NCBI GenBank assembly: GCA_033030425.1 | Contig: JAUFSD010000001.1 | Coordinates: forward strand, 3,472,001-3,536,000 | Direction of reading: 5' to 3' | Length of the DNA: 64,000 nt | Origin: Verpa conica | Taxonomy: Eukaryota > Ascomycota > Pezizomycetes > Pezizales > Morchellaceae | Shown here: piece by piece, positions 13,736 to 24,387 of the stretch | Layout: each line of letters opens with the position of its first letter | Position numbering within the stretch: the stretch's first letter is position 1 | The notes under the pieces: generated by a model | Told to the model about the DNA's origin: nothing | Databases searched by the model: none | The model's input: the letters and a program-made list of their open reading frames with translations, nothing else | Translations under genes and position numbers: made by a program

Positions 13736-14663
13736 TTATTTTTTTTTATTTTCGTCTGTAGCACTAGCAGGGGTACGACGGTTTTGTGGAGAGTCATCAG
13801 AAACCGTGGCGGCAGAAGGAGCAGAGAGTCCATCAGGGGCGGCGGTGGAAGGCTCATCATCATCATCATCATCATCGCCATCGAGTTCAGAGCCATAGAC
13901 CTCAGGGTGCTATATATTGTTAGCAAGTCACTACAAGCCTCTGTGTTAAGTAGAGTGGGAAATACCTTTTGGAAACAAGTCTGCATCCCCTTAAATTTTT
14001 CAATACAGTCTACACCCTTCGGTTCTTCTGTCGAAAACACAAAACAGCTGAAAGCGGTCTTAAACTCCTCTCCACAAGGCCCATGCGCCATTCCCCCTAA
14101 ACATGGGCAATCCCAATTAATCTCCCCTGTCTCTGGATTGAAGGCGCCTTCTTGACTTGCCTCCTCCTCAAGCTCCTCGGGTCCTCTTGGATGGCTTGCT
14201 AGCTCCTTGGACTCACCGGTTCCGCTACCATAGCGGGTATCTTCGCCTTGTGGGATATTAGATTTGGTAGAGGGAGTAACAGGAGTATTGTCTTCAAAGT
14301 GTTTTTGAGCGCGGGAGCGGCGGGATTTTTCTGGTAGGAGGGAGGCAGGGCGGTCTGTGTCTTCGGAAGAGGGACCGGGGGGCTTTTCTTCATAGACTAT
14401 TACTTATTAGTGCCGAGTGAGAAATGATGAGGAGGGGGAAGGACAAACGGACATTTGGGCTCGTCGGCGAAGACGTTAGAGGTGGCGTACCAATACACAA
14501 TCGCCCCTGTGAGTGTCCACCTTGCTACAGCGCCTTTAAAACTACTTTTTTTCGGAGCAGCAGTAAAAAGTCCTCTTGTACTCGCTGACGGCCGTAGTAG
14601 GATCGTTGGATGAGAAGAGTGGCGGAGGAGGGATCTTCCAATCGTTACTGCGGGACGGAACAT
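13736..14663 (-). CDS. MIA40: Mia40, mitochondrial intermembrane-space import oxidoreductase
   Basis: Mia40 oxidises cysteine-rich proteins entering the mitochondrial intermembrane space, trapping twin-CX9C and CX3C substrates; Erv1 reoxidises it. Exons are 14663-14453, 14396-13966 and 13909-13736, separated by two 56-bp introns that both close in frame, giving 271 aa. Residues 1-40 are basic and Ser-rich (presequence). A membrane anchor follows at about 49-65, then a charged linker. The redox CPC motif is at 167-169, and two CX9C helices follow (C178/C188 and C201/C211). After [11 protein letters not shown] comes a run of seven Asp from a GAT repeat and a low-complexity tail. The anchor plus CHCH domain is the fungal form. 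It shares a promoter with the divergent thiamine pyrophosphokinase gene. Confidence 0.95.
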
Positions 14664-15106
14664 TTTTAGTGCTATAGAAATGGGGTCAATTGAGTAGCGG
14701 AGGGAAAGAGAACAGGTGTATCAACCTGGCTTGTTGGGAGCAATTTACGTCTGGTGGTGATGCCGTGGTGTTGTGGGATTTTCCGGAGGAGTTTTTGTTT
14801 AGGAATGGAGGAAGCGGTCATGCATTTCTAAGCACCACGTGATGTGTGGTGACGATGTAGATTAGATTAGATTGATAGCAACGAGATCTTTGGCACAGTC
14901 CAAGATATCTACCACAGATAATACAATAGATTGGATTAGATCGATTACTGCTAATCTTGGGTCATGTGGCTGGGTTAAACTGAGACCTTGGGGCGTTACC
15001 CGAGACAGGTTATCTATTGATAGGTATAGATTAGATTAGATTGATAATCCTATTTGTCTGACATCATACCTGGACCTGTCTCATCCTCTTTCACAACACA
15101 ACCGCC
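14664..15106. promoter_or_regulatory. divergent promoter between MIA40 and thiamine pyrophosphokinase
   Basis: This 443-bp interval separates two head-to-head start codons. It holds an exact 20-bp repeat, TAGATTAGATTAGATTGATA, at 14,858-14,877 and 15,027-15,046, a third degenerate copy near 14,926-14,947, and a CACGTG E-box at 14,836-14,841. Shared control of the two genes is inference. Confidence 0.6.
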
Positions 15107-16319
15107 ATGGGAGCCTCCGGATCAAAAAGAACCACTGTATGGGACCCCGCAAGATATATCGATCCAGACAGACAATCGAATGATGGTGATAAGCCATTCG
15201 CTCTGTTGATTCTGAATCAAGAGATTACCGATCTCGAGCTGTTTGAGTATCTCTGGAACAATAGTGAGTTTCTACCGTGAGATATAGGAACCTAAAGGTT
15301 TTCTAACTTGTTTTCTCCAAAGGTAGTTTCCGCGTCTGTGCTGACGGAGGTGCAAACCGTCTCTATGACGCCCTAAAAACAGACCAAGCTCGTGAACTTA
15401 TGGTCTGTCGCTTCCCCCCTTCTAACTACCCATGTTAACATATTGTAGCTCCCAAACGCAATAATAGGCGATCTCGACTCTCTCAATAACCACGTTCGCG
15501 ATTTCTATACTTCCCTGGGTGTATCTGTGATTCAAGACACAGACCAGGACTCAACGGACTTTGGAAAGTGTCTTCGGTATATTAGCCAGCACACTGGTCT
15601 GCAGTCACCGGAATTTACGGAAAACCATGATGCCCTGGACTCGTGGCGTGGCGTGAAGGTTTCTGCTACGCACTCGCCGATTGCAGTTGTTGCGCTGGGG
15701 GGATTTGGGGGGAGAGTTGATCATAGCCTGCATTCAGTATGTTTCCCTTCTTTTAGTTTCTTATGAGCTTGGGAGAGTAAGAGAGAGGGAAGGGTAAGAT
15801 TTTTGCAAGATTTATTTGGTAGATTCAGTTCTGCAGAGGAAAGTTGGTAAATAAAGGGTGTTTTACAAAGTTGTCATAAATACCCATCTTTGAAACTCCA
15901 ATCTCCCTCATACGCATAGAGCTTACCCCTCACCTCTACGCACAAATTAACATACCCAGATCCACACCCTATACACATCCACCCTCTCTCACCCCTCTCG
16001 CCGCCTCCTCCTCTTCTCCTCCGAAAATATAACATTCCTTCTCCCACCTGGCCACAACATCATCCTAACCCCCCGTCACATTCTCGGTGACACATGCGGC
16101 ATCCTCCCTATCGGCTCTCCATCCATTATCACCACCCAAGGGTTAAGATGGGACTTGAAGGACGCAGAAACAAAATTCGGAGGGCTCGTGAGTACAAGTA
16201 ACAGCCTTGCGGGTGATGAGGTGGAGGTGGAGACATCAGAGGCAGTTGTTTTCACTGTGGAGATTAGGAGATCTAAAGAGTTGGTGAAGGCGGGGGAATA
16301 TGAGGGACTAATAGAATAG
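15107..16319 (+). CDS. THI80: thiamine pyrophosphokinase
   Basis: The enzyme transfers pyrophosphate from ATP to thiamine to make the cofactor TPP. Exons are 15107-15263, 15323-15402, 15449-15736 and 15960-16319, which splice to 294 aa. Family landmarks are present: CADGGANRLYD (substrate and Mg region), IGDLDS (acidic metal-binding loop), QDSTDFGKC, and GGFGGRVDHSL just before intron 3. The C-terminal beta-sandwich follows, with IILTPR, a GDTCGILPIG loop and the TQGLRWDL strand that contacts thiamine in this family. Intron 3 is 223 bp, longer than its neighbours. The ATG sits in CCGCCATGG, a good initiation context. TPP serves mitochondrial and cytosolic dehydrogenases and decarboxylases. 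Confidence 0.93.
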
Positions 16320-17141
16320 TGTGGATACTTAGATTGAGCTATCAAGATGTATAGGGGGTGAGGATTAAAGAACTTTAGGGTTAAATTTTGGAGAGACTGG
16401 TTATTCTGTGGTGTTGTATGAGTTGGAATTTGTTGGCCTCACTTTTGATTCGAGATATTTCTTAACAGAGCTTTTTGTTATCTTTCTTGTGGTACGTTTA
16501 GATAGACCCCTTGATTTTTAGCCTTATCCTACTCTACGTAAGTAGCTATAACGTACCTGGCGTATCATTGTTATGGTATTTAAGCTTATGCATTCGAATT
16601 CTTACGTATTATTAATGGGATGTCTTATTTTTTTTAAGTTTTATAAGACTTATGACTCGGGAAGACCATGTGGAGTTGCATGTTCTGAGTAAAGTAAAAT
16701 TTTACAGCCGAGTCTCTACTGGTCATACCTAACCCCTCCTGGACTCCCACTCAGTCCTCTAAAGAATATAGACAAGGAATAGAATATGGGTTGCTGTGGA
16801 TTATGAAAATTTTGAGTATATTATACACTAGGATGGTTAAGAATTTCATGAGAACTGTCATCTACTAGGAAGAAGAATCAACATTTTGATTATTACCATG
16901 CATGCCTCTATATAAAATTCATGAGAATGAGTAAGCATAGGTAGGACGCAAGAAAACAGCGAGACTAGGCTCCTGTATTAATAGCCCCTATTGATTTATC
17001 TAGAACGCCCCCATTGTAAGTAACCCGTTCATTGGATAAATAAGGCTTGAACCAACTAATCCTAGGATATTTTTGGGGAAACCTCGCCTTTAGACACCAT
17101 TTCCTGTTGCATGTACTTAAATGATAAATTCATTCATTCAT
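16320..17141. other. AT-rich intergenic region
   Basis: Nothing coding is visible. A 14-bp direct repeat, AGACACCATTTCCT, at 17,092-17,105 repeats the sequence at the stop codon of the next gene (17,144-17,157), with a short ATTC run between them. Confidence 0.5.
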
Positions 17142-18352
17142 TCAGACACCATTTCCTCCTGAAGACCTCCTCCAGAGCGGAGCATGTTCCATGCGGTAGC
17201 TACTGGTGATATTAATCGGCCCAAACCCTGGGATATTCTCGACAAGAGCATTCCGTGCAGCATTCCCCGGTGTGGTTGTCGCAATTTTCTTAAACTTGTT
17301 GAGGTTGTTGATCAGCATGACGTTTAAAATGATTAACGCGGTAAACATAGCACTATAAGCCTTAGTTAAATTTTATCCCTAAAAGTAATTTAAGTTTGGA
17401 GTTTAGATATAGGGAATAAATACAAGCATGTCCATCCCATTGCAGTACTAGTTCTCAAGTCGTGACGGCTACTTAGTAGCTGATCGTTCATATTCCATCG
17501 CTCTGGAGACCACTCTATTCCACCGAGTCTACCAGTAGGCAGCCAGGCTAGGGGGAATATACCTAATGAAAGGAAAGCCAAAGCCAGTATACTATCTATG
17601 GTAACTTCATATCTATGCCATGGATTATATAAGAACCGAACAAAAAACTGAAGACCTTAAGGGGGAACTAACTGGTAGAAAGCAATGCCTTCGGGCTGTA
17701 GAGAATGGCATAAACAAACGAGACAATGTCCCACAGCTATACCTCCCTAATATAGAAATAATTCTCAAAGAGTAAGATTATGCTTTTCTATTCCTATCGC
17801 CTGCTAGGGAGAACTTACAAAAACAACCACCATCCAGAACACATATCTATCAATGTAAAACATACCTGGCTCTTCATCGTCCATTCTAAACCCCAAAGAA
17901 TCCTCAAACCCAATCCTATTGGACTGTACCCAACCTCCATTGCATTTGATCTCAGTATTAGTAAAACGAGTATCATTGCAGTTGTAGGGATTAGACCCTG
18001 GTAAACTCGTCTCGTTCCATAAGAATGTTCTGAATATAGTTATATCACTGCTATTTGTATTTATATTGCTAATTTCCATACTGTCCATCCATGACGTCAT
18101 GTTGCGGTAGACATAAACCGTATATGGTGGGATAGCATTATGTCTCCAGATAAGGACATCATGGTAGACCTTAGGTTGTGAGCCAGCGTATGTGAAGCCA
18201 AAGATGAAAAGTAGTGTGAATAGAACGAAGCGGATAGTGATGAGTCCGCAATACTCTATGGGTATATCTTCTGCGAGTCTGGTGATTGCCCGATGGACTG
18301 GACTACTGAGGCCCCCAGAGCTACGGGAATTAGGAATGAACGTATTGCTCAT
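17142..18352 (-). CDS. four-pass membrane protein, SUR7/claudin-like topology (tetraspan array, member 1)
   Basis: Four exons (18352-17819, 17746-17720, 17647-17424, 17352-17142) splice in frame to 331 aa. I do not recognise the family by sequence. The predicted order is a polar N-tail; TM1 at about 38-58; a 110-residue loop with N-glycosylation sequons (NMT, NSS, NET, NDT) and one cysteine pair (YNCND, IKCNGGW); TM2 at about 170-192; TM3 at about 206-225; TM4 at about 258-280; and a polar C-tail. A long glycosylated first loop with a cysteine pair followed by three closely spaced helices resembles the SUR7/PalI and claudin-like layout; that is topology only. Exon 2 is only 27 nt. Introns are 71-72 bp with standard donors except GTTTGT in intron 2. 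It is the most downstream of a same-strand array reaching to about 23.2 kb. Confidence 0.75.
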
Positions 18353-18772
18353 CACAATTCAAATACTGGGTAACGGGATCTTGTATTTTTGGGTATGAGG
18401 TAATATGGAGGTACTCGAGGAGTGATTAAGGAATTAAGTAAACTTGGGGAGGAATTCGGGAAAGGTAGAATCTGTCTAGTGGGATTCAAGACAGATGTCC
18501 TATCATAAGATAGCGCATGTGAGTGTGATATATATATAAGCTTTTGGGGTTTGAGCGGCCTATCGAGTATATAGATACTTTATTTCTTGCTGGGATTTTT
18601 TCACCCACCAGAAACAAATATACAAATCCACAATGATAATAATATTCAGTATCATAATGATCATGATGCCTATAAAAGCTAAGCAAGGGATTTATAAACA
18701 TCTTTCTGTCCCATCCTATTCACACCCCAATTTACTTTCTCAAAAACACCAGAAAACATTATATAAATTTTT
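18353..18772. other. intergenic spacer inside the tetraspan array
   Basis: AT-rich with only short frames. It serves as 3' flank of member 2 and 5' flank of member 1. No element recognised. Confidence 0.4.
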
Positions 18773-19681
18773 TCAAGCACCAATACCAGCGGAAATACGT
18801 CTAAAACCTTCGGTACTGTATATACTACTGGTAGTACTAGTCGCTACTGACGTACTTCCGACGTTGGTACTAGTTACCAACTGCTCTTGAAAATGTGAAC
18901 TTGGGTGTGGAGCATCTATATCTTTTACGGCAGACGTATGCTTCTTGTATTGGAGGCACTGAACAACATCCAAGGAAAACAGAACTACTGAGAGTGCCCT
19001 AAATATAGGTCGAGTCAGCGTGTGGCTTCTATTATCAAGCATATATTCGTAATTATGCTGTAACACCAAGGCCAGAAGGGTCGATCATACCAAATAAAGA
19101 AATTAAGTATAACAGCCCACCAAGGAATCATGAATCTAACCATCAGAACTGGCACAATAATAAAGCAAGCAGCTGAAAGGTCTATGATGGCCATGATACT
19201 ATTGTATTCCAAGATCGTTAGTAGAGAAATGAAATAGTCCCTCAAATCGAACACAAGCCAAACAAGGAATACACCCCGTCCCTAGGAACTTACATGTAAG
19301 ATATAAATCCATTCCACTTGCAACAATGGATAACAATGCCCAGGACTGCAAAAAAAACTGTCACACAGCCCTAAGCCAACAAAAGACAATGTTTCAGGAT
19401 TAGCATATCCAGGGAGGGGTTATAAGCTGGCGGTTTAGACTAACAGTTATCATGAATATCATCGGATGAAGCGTGTCAACATCAAAATCAGACACTTCAG
19501 GCATCACCATGCCCGTACCAGTAACGGATAGTGTAGCAATTCCTAGCCCTATGCTAACCAGACGAAGAACCATGATTATTTTATTGTATAGCTCAATATT
19601 CTTCTTAATGAATCTTGCAAGGTACTCGCGTTGTTTGCGAGTATAAACCTCACGAGCAGAAATTGGTGGAGGGTTGCTCAT
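18773..19681 (-). CDS. four-pass MARVEL-like membrane protein (tetraspan array, member 2)
   Basis: Four exons (19681-19445, 19370-19294, 19198-19067, 18998-18773) splice in frame to 223 aa. Introns of 74, 95 and 68 bp have GTTAGT, GTAAGT and GTGTTA donors and CTAAT, CTAAC and CTGAC branch motifs. There is a charged N-tail (1-33). TM1 carries LRLVSIGLG, TM2 reads VFFAVLGIVIHCC, then a short WNG hinge, TM3 is IIDLSAACFIIVPVLMV, and TM4 is LSVVLFSLDVVQC. A Ser/Thr-rich cytoplasmic tail follows. Spacing and the polar residues within helices resemble fungal MARVEL-domain proteins, which shape membrane microdomains. Family membership is inferred from pattern, not from a search. Confidence 0.7.
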
Positions 19682-20564
19682 GGCCGTACGTAGATGAGAG
19701 CTTTTTGACTAGATATAAGGAGTTTTAGGGTTTAGATGTATGGAACTCAATTTGAGCTAGAGATGAAAGTTTTTCGGTGTTATGCGGTTTTTTTGTGAAG
19801 GGTAAGAAGAGGGATGTGATAGGATTATATACGATATCAAGGGTTAAATACCGGCCTATGTAATTTATGTAGCGGCCCGGGGATGATATAGCGTCAAACC
19901 TTTATACTATCAAAGGTGGCCTTTCACCTATAGATATGTAGATGGTATAAAGTATAGTCCTAGTAAAATTGACAGATAGCCTGGTATTTTAAATACTATC
20001 AATTTACAAAAGAAACTTAGTAATTTATGTGAAGATTCAACTCCTAGGTTCAATGCTCTACACAGAGCTAGAGTCACAGGGTATTTAGTATAATTAATTA
20101 GGGTTTTCAAACCACATAAACTTTTTCGTAAAGAGTTATACCCATAGGCGCAAGTAATGTGGTTCTATGAACAAGCGTATATAATAATAGTCCCGTAATT
20201 CCCCTTATACCAGTTTTTCAGGCCCATGTACGGGAACCAATCTGTTTACAGCATTCTTTCTTCCTTCACCTACAACTATAAAAACACATCCTCAGTAAAA
20301 ATATATACTACGTATTATTTTATCTATAGCGAAGTCGTCTCCTATAGGTGGAGATGTGAACTCTAACTAGTTTTAATTAGTGATATTTAGTAACCAAGAA
20401 CAGAATTTAGAAGATGAACCATCAGCCTTATTTTATTATCATTACCAAGCGGGTTATTACAGACGATATATATCCCAACTAGGCGTATGTTTTGTAACGC
20501 TCATGAAACTAGTAATGAAGAATAATATCCTAAGGTATCGTGTATAAGTGATTTAGCCCAACCA
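19682..20564. other. AT-rich spacer inside the tetraspan array
   Basis: No gene supported. One short frame at 19,928-20,110 (-) has no continuing exon. Confidence 0.4.
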
Positions 20565-21174
20565 CTAATCATGCATCCTAGCCAGCGGATTATCCATGTT
20601 TACTACCCAGCAAACTAGTACCCACAGACAAATTTGTTTAATCACGGCTACCGTATCCATTTCGGTACCTCTGGTCTTGAGCTTATGATATATCCAAAAC
20701 CCGAATCCTTGGACAAAAGGATTGTCGATAATAAGCTGAAGAATGAGATTCATACCGATATCTTAATCCTTTATTCTTCCTAGTAATGGGGCTTTAGTAA
20801 AGATGAAGATTTAGGATTACATACAGGCCTTTAATCGTGTATTTGGAGTAGAAACTAGATACTAAGACGTATGGAAGACTAATAAAAAAATTTGCGTTCT
20901 GATTAGTGGGCCTTAACTCCCGAAAGGGGATAGTAGTTTCATACCAGACTTAGTGGCATATAATTTATCTGATCAAGTGACGAGAGAGAGTGGCTTCTAC
21001 CCGCATGTTTATAATCAAGGCGTAGAACTGAGAAACACGCAGTAATCTGTCAACAGAAGCGATGTGTTTAGGCTGTTGTCGGAATGGAGGAGGAATTGAA
21101 AGAATTTCTTTATTGACATTCGTACCGGGATCTCCGGGCTTAGGGTCAGCGGGAGTAGTAGCTTCAGATGTCAT
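20565..21174 (-). pseudogene. tetraspan-like exons, unresolved gene or relic
   Basis: Two exon-like blocks lie in the same orientation as the array. The first (21174-about 21001) starts ATG and encodes a Pro/Asp-rich N-tail leading into DRLLRVSQFYALIIN, resembling the start of TM1. The second (about 20753-20565) encodes LILQLIIDNPFVQGFGFWIY, a basic hinge, and VIKQICLWVLVCWVVN, resembling TM2 and TM3 of member 2. I could not join them: candidate donors and acceptors between them disagree in phase, and no TM4 exon is visible downstream. It may be a decayed copy or a gene with an unseen small exon. Confidence 0.4.
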
Positions 21175-21473
21175 TACTAGTGTTGATCTTATTGCTTATT
21201 GGTGGTTTAAGGAGATTTTAGGTGAAGATTGTGATGTGGAATTTATCGTGATGAATAGTGAACCGTATAACATACGCTGTGAAAATCAGCCAAAATTTAC
21301 AACACTAAACAGTTTAAGGCGTATATGTAGTCCAAGTCTTTTCCTTGAAGATTGAGTTCTGGGAGAACTATTTCTAGCTATAATTACTGTAATCCCGCGG
21401 GCCCCTATAGCCATGAGATCCACAAGCCCAGAGCTTTCGGATAAAATATCCTAAGTGCCCTACAGGTTTAACT

Positions 21474-22317
21474 TCATAAATATAATTCTACTTCAGGTTC
21501 AGTAGAAGGCTCTGGTTCTATGTTTGCCTTAACTATCCCGGCAAGGTTCTTTAATCGAAAATAGTTCACAAGACAAGTCCCTGTAAACAGCAACCTATAT
21601 TGACAACCAGAGAATTAGCTTATCTCTCAAGAACCAGGTTATAAAAATAGCATATGCTTACTCACACAGCAGTGATTTTATTCCAAACTCTCACATGACT
21701 CCCACACGCCTCATTGCGGCCGAGCTTGATAGCGACGAAGGTGAACGCATTTACGAATGACTGGTCGACAATACGGCTAGTGATCCTAGCCCTACTGTTT
21801 AATCAACATATTTTACCTGTATCTATTATCAATGGAGATTAAAGATCTAGGAGTACTCACACATGGTGGGTATCATCTAAATCGGTGAAGTACATACACA
21901 AAAAGATGTAAGGGAACGCACTGAAGCACTAATCTCATATTAATTTCTGGAAATGTAGCATTACTTGATACCAAAACAATTGACAATTGCATACCACTGG
22001 GAAATATACGAGTACATTGTGCGTCCAGTGGCACTGCGGTATATGGCTTTCAATGCCGAGGATAAACACCATGATGTGGAATTGGAGAATTGTCATGACT
22101 TCATCAGTAGTCTTCATACCCGTAACACCTCTTATTGTTAGGCTTGAAGAGCGTATTGTTTTGCCGTCTATCTCAGGTGATTTTTTGATATCCAAGGATA
22201 TTGTTGATGTTCTCTGATTGTTAATAAGCTAGGTGGGATGTTCAAGGTAAATACGATGGCAAGTAAATTTATGCGTAGAGGGGTGTTGTGGGATGATGTA
22301 GGCGCTAGGCTCATCAT
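21474..22317 (-). CDS. four-pass-like membrane protein (tetraspan array, member 3)
   Basis: The proposed exons are 22317-22255, 22213-21972, 21920-21861, 21794-21666 and 21594-21474, giving 204 aa. The last four junctions are well supported (introns of 51, 66 and 71 bp; phases 2/2/2; stop in frame). The first, a 41-bp intron with a GTATTT donor, is weaker, so the N-terminus is uncertain. Hydrophobic segments are ILQFHIMVFILGI, VLVYFPVVCNCQLFCAFPYI, SFVNAFTFVAIKL and KITAVLLFTGTCLVNYF, followed by an acidic Glu/Pro tail. Member 2 has the same order and spacing of helices, though sequence identity by eye is low. Function unknown. Confidence 0.6.
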
Positions 22318-22729
22318 AACACGGTACACATTAAAGATATAGCAGGAGCATAAGCGTACTATAAGGGACACCAAAATCGTGAAATCTCCTCATGGTATTA
22401 ATATTACGAGGGTGATACATTAAATCACAAAACAAGACCCTAGAAACCCTATAGCACCCTTTTGTATCCTTCCATTTTACTTCCACGATAGCAAACCATC
22501 TTACAGTTTTACACCAATACTTCACCTCCAGGTACGTTCTATATAAAGTTCCTTCCAGAAAAAGCAGTCGATGAAACGAGAGACGTATTGTACACTGCAT
22601 CGATATCAGAAGATTCCCGCTCTATAGTTTAATTTTAGGGCGTAAGCTTACAGGTGGTTTCTACCGATCATACTTGAAAGGAGTAAACTATAGGCATGGA
22701 TTAACAAGCGTTATTATTGATGAGGTCTT

Positions 22730-22805
22730 GTCGAGGAGCTATCCCCTCGACCTTCTTATACTAAACTACTAGTCTCATCAGGCCATCTGATAGTCTTATC
22801 AGATG
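22730..22805. repeat. two adjacent perfect hairpins
   Basis: The first has a 7-bp stem, GTCGAGG/CCTCGAC (22,730-22,736 with 22,745-22,751). The second has a 9-bp stem, CATCTGATA/TATCAGATG (22,784-22,792 with 22,797-22,805), and a 4-nt loop. No terminator role is expected for RNA polymerase II. Confidence 0.6.
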
Positions 22806-22937
22806 CTGACTAACCGGCCCCTACATAAACACAGGGTGGCATATATATACCTGCGATGTTGGAAACTAAGAATTGCGATAATATAGTCAAATTCTACAGT
22901 TTGATAACGATTGTGAAGCTTTAAAATCTTTTTCCTA

Positions 22938-23213
22938 TCAAGAGAACGTTAAGAAGATGCATTTCCAAGCAACTGGGATAAAAGCCTCTCGGTTGCTACG
23001 AGAGTGACCGGATATTTTTGCCCTCTTATAATAATTACAATAAGCAAAACAAGAACTTGGAGAATCCACAGGATGCTGTGAGCTTTCCCCAGGCTTGAAA
23101 AACGACTTTTTGAGAAGAATAGGAGGTCCACTATTTGTTTTCACGTTAACGTAGTGGAGATGACGTTCGTCTTAGAATCAATTTTCACGAGAAGAGGAAT
23201 ATTTGCAGCCATG
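22938..23213 (-). pseudogene. possible membrane-protein exon relic at the upstream end of the tetraspan array
   Basis: An ATG at 23213 opens MAANIPLLVKIDSKTN and soon stops. The adjacent frame (23,131-22,949) encodes ILWILQVLVLLIVIIIRGQK, a clear membrane helix followed by a polar stretch. Strand and character match the tetraspan array. No further exons could be joined, so a decayed fifth member is only a suggestion. Confidence 0.25.
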
Positions 23214-23357
23214 AAAACTGCTGTATCTACTGTATTTTATAGGCTAGATTGTATTTTGATTCTTGATATCCAGGGAGGGGAAATACAAATGCTCTACGAT
23301 TAAATGGAATGTGTGATATATAAAATCTTAGAGACGGGAGTGGGTATCGAGTGACTA

Positions 23358-23528
23358 CAGTATGAAAAAACAGGGTGAATTTACTGCCATAGCACTACGG
23401 AATTTGGTCGCAAATACCGAATTAATTCGGTAATTGAGGTATATTACTGTACCAATACCGTATTTCTCCCATATCGCTAGCGTATTGGCGGGAGCACCGT
23501 ACTGATCCCACCCTCTTTTTTGGTACTG
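23358..23528 (+). mobile_element. 171-bp TA-flanked MITE, better-preserved copy
   Basis: Flanked by TA at 23,356-23,357 and 23,529-23,530. The ends are inverted: CAGTATGAAAAAACAGGGTG at the left, and CAGTACCAAAAAAGAGGGTG read inward from the right. It is non-coding and matches the reverse complement of the copy at 9,473-9,643 along its full length. It is the better copy for defining the family. Confidence 0.85.
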
Positions 23529-24387
23529 TAGTATGGGAAAGCTGTTCTAGGACTAGTTCTATTAGCCGTTATACTCACCCGGGTTACATCTACCTCTAAA
23601 ATTACTGCTACAGTTAATTTCTCTACTCTAAATTTATATAGTAAAATCACTCTATCTAGATATATAAGCCTACAGTCTCCAAACCGTTTTTATCGACATC
23701 CTATAAAATTATATATACTACCCTATAAGCACATGCCGTTATTTTAAAACTATATTTTAGGTACACTTTTTGTCCTATTCTATACCCTACCAACTGCATA
23801 TGCGTTGTAGCATTTTTACCGTTTTGTAATCCAAACATGGATAAACATCTCTGATTTTGTCAGCGTCACTATATATCACTCGATGGTTATTCCTAAGGCT
23901 ACATACCTCTAGAAAGATACGTACACAGCCAACCTCAAGCCAAGAAAATATAAAAACCTAGACTTAATACTTCCACAAATAGCTACAAATGAGCCAATCA
24001 AATTGTCCAGCAAGATATCCATCTCGAATAACCTACAGAAAGATAACTAACAATGCAGGCGGATAAAAACCAGGCTAAACCGGCGAAGTATAGAAAGAAC
24101 TTAAGAAGCAGCGAATATCACAAAACTCGGGGGAGGAACAACCAGGAATCTCCGTTTCTCCGTCGGTGATGGTGAGGGATTTGGCTAGATGCCAAGACAT
24201 GACCCCACCGTAACCCCCGTGCTCGTAACCATGTCTCCAAAATCGACAATAATCGGAGGTCTCCCACCATTTTATCTCCTCCTCCTCCATTTATCCCCCA
24301 TATTCCATCATATCTTCAGTGAAGTAGCAGACTAGACGTCCCTTTCGCTATCCATTCAATCTCATAATCATCGTCCCTCTACTTAAC

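Larger units (their letters stand above)
22318..24387. other. AT-rich region with MITE, hairpins and a possible exon relic
   Basis: Holds two neighbouring perfect hairpins (22,730-22,805), a possible membrane-exon relic at 22,938-23,213 (-), and a MITE at 23,358-23,528. The last 100 bp before 24,388 form the malate dehydrogenase leader. Nothing else supported. Confidence 0.5.

Noticed and set aside
13784..14155. 123-aa plus-strand frame with an Ile run
   Set aside because: Antisense shadow of the MIA40 exons; the Ile run is the complement of the Asp-encoding GAT repeat.
16076..16345. 89-aa minus-strand frame
   Set aside because: Antisense of the last exon of thiamine pyrophosphokinase.
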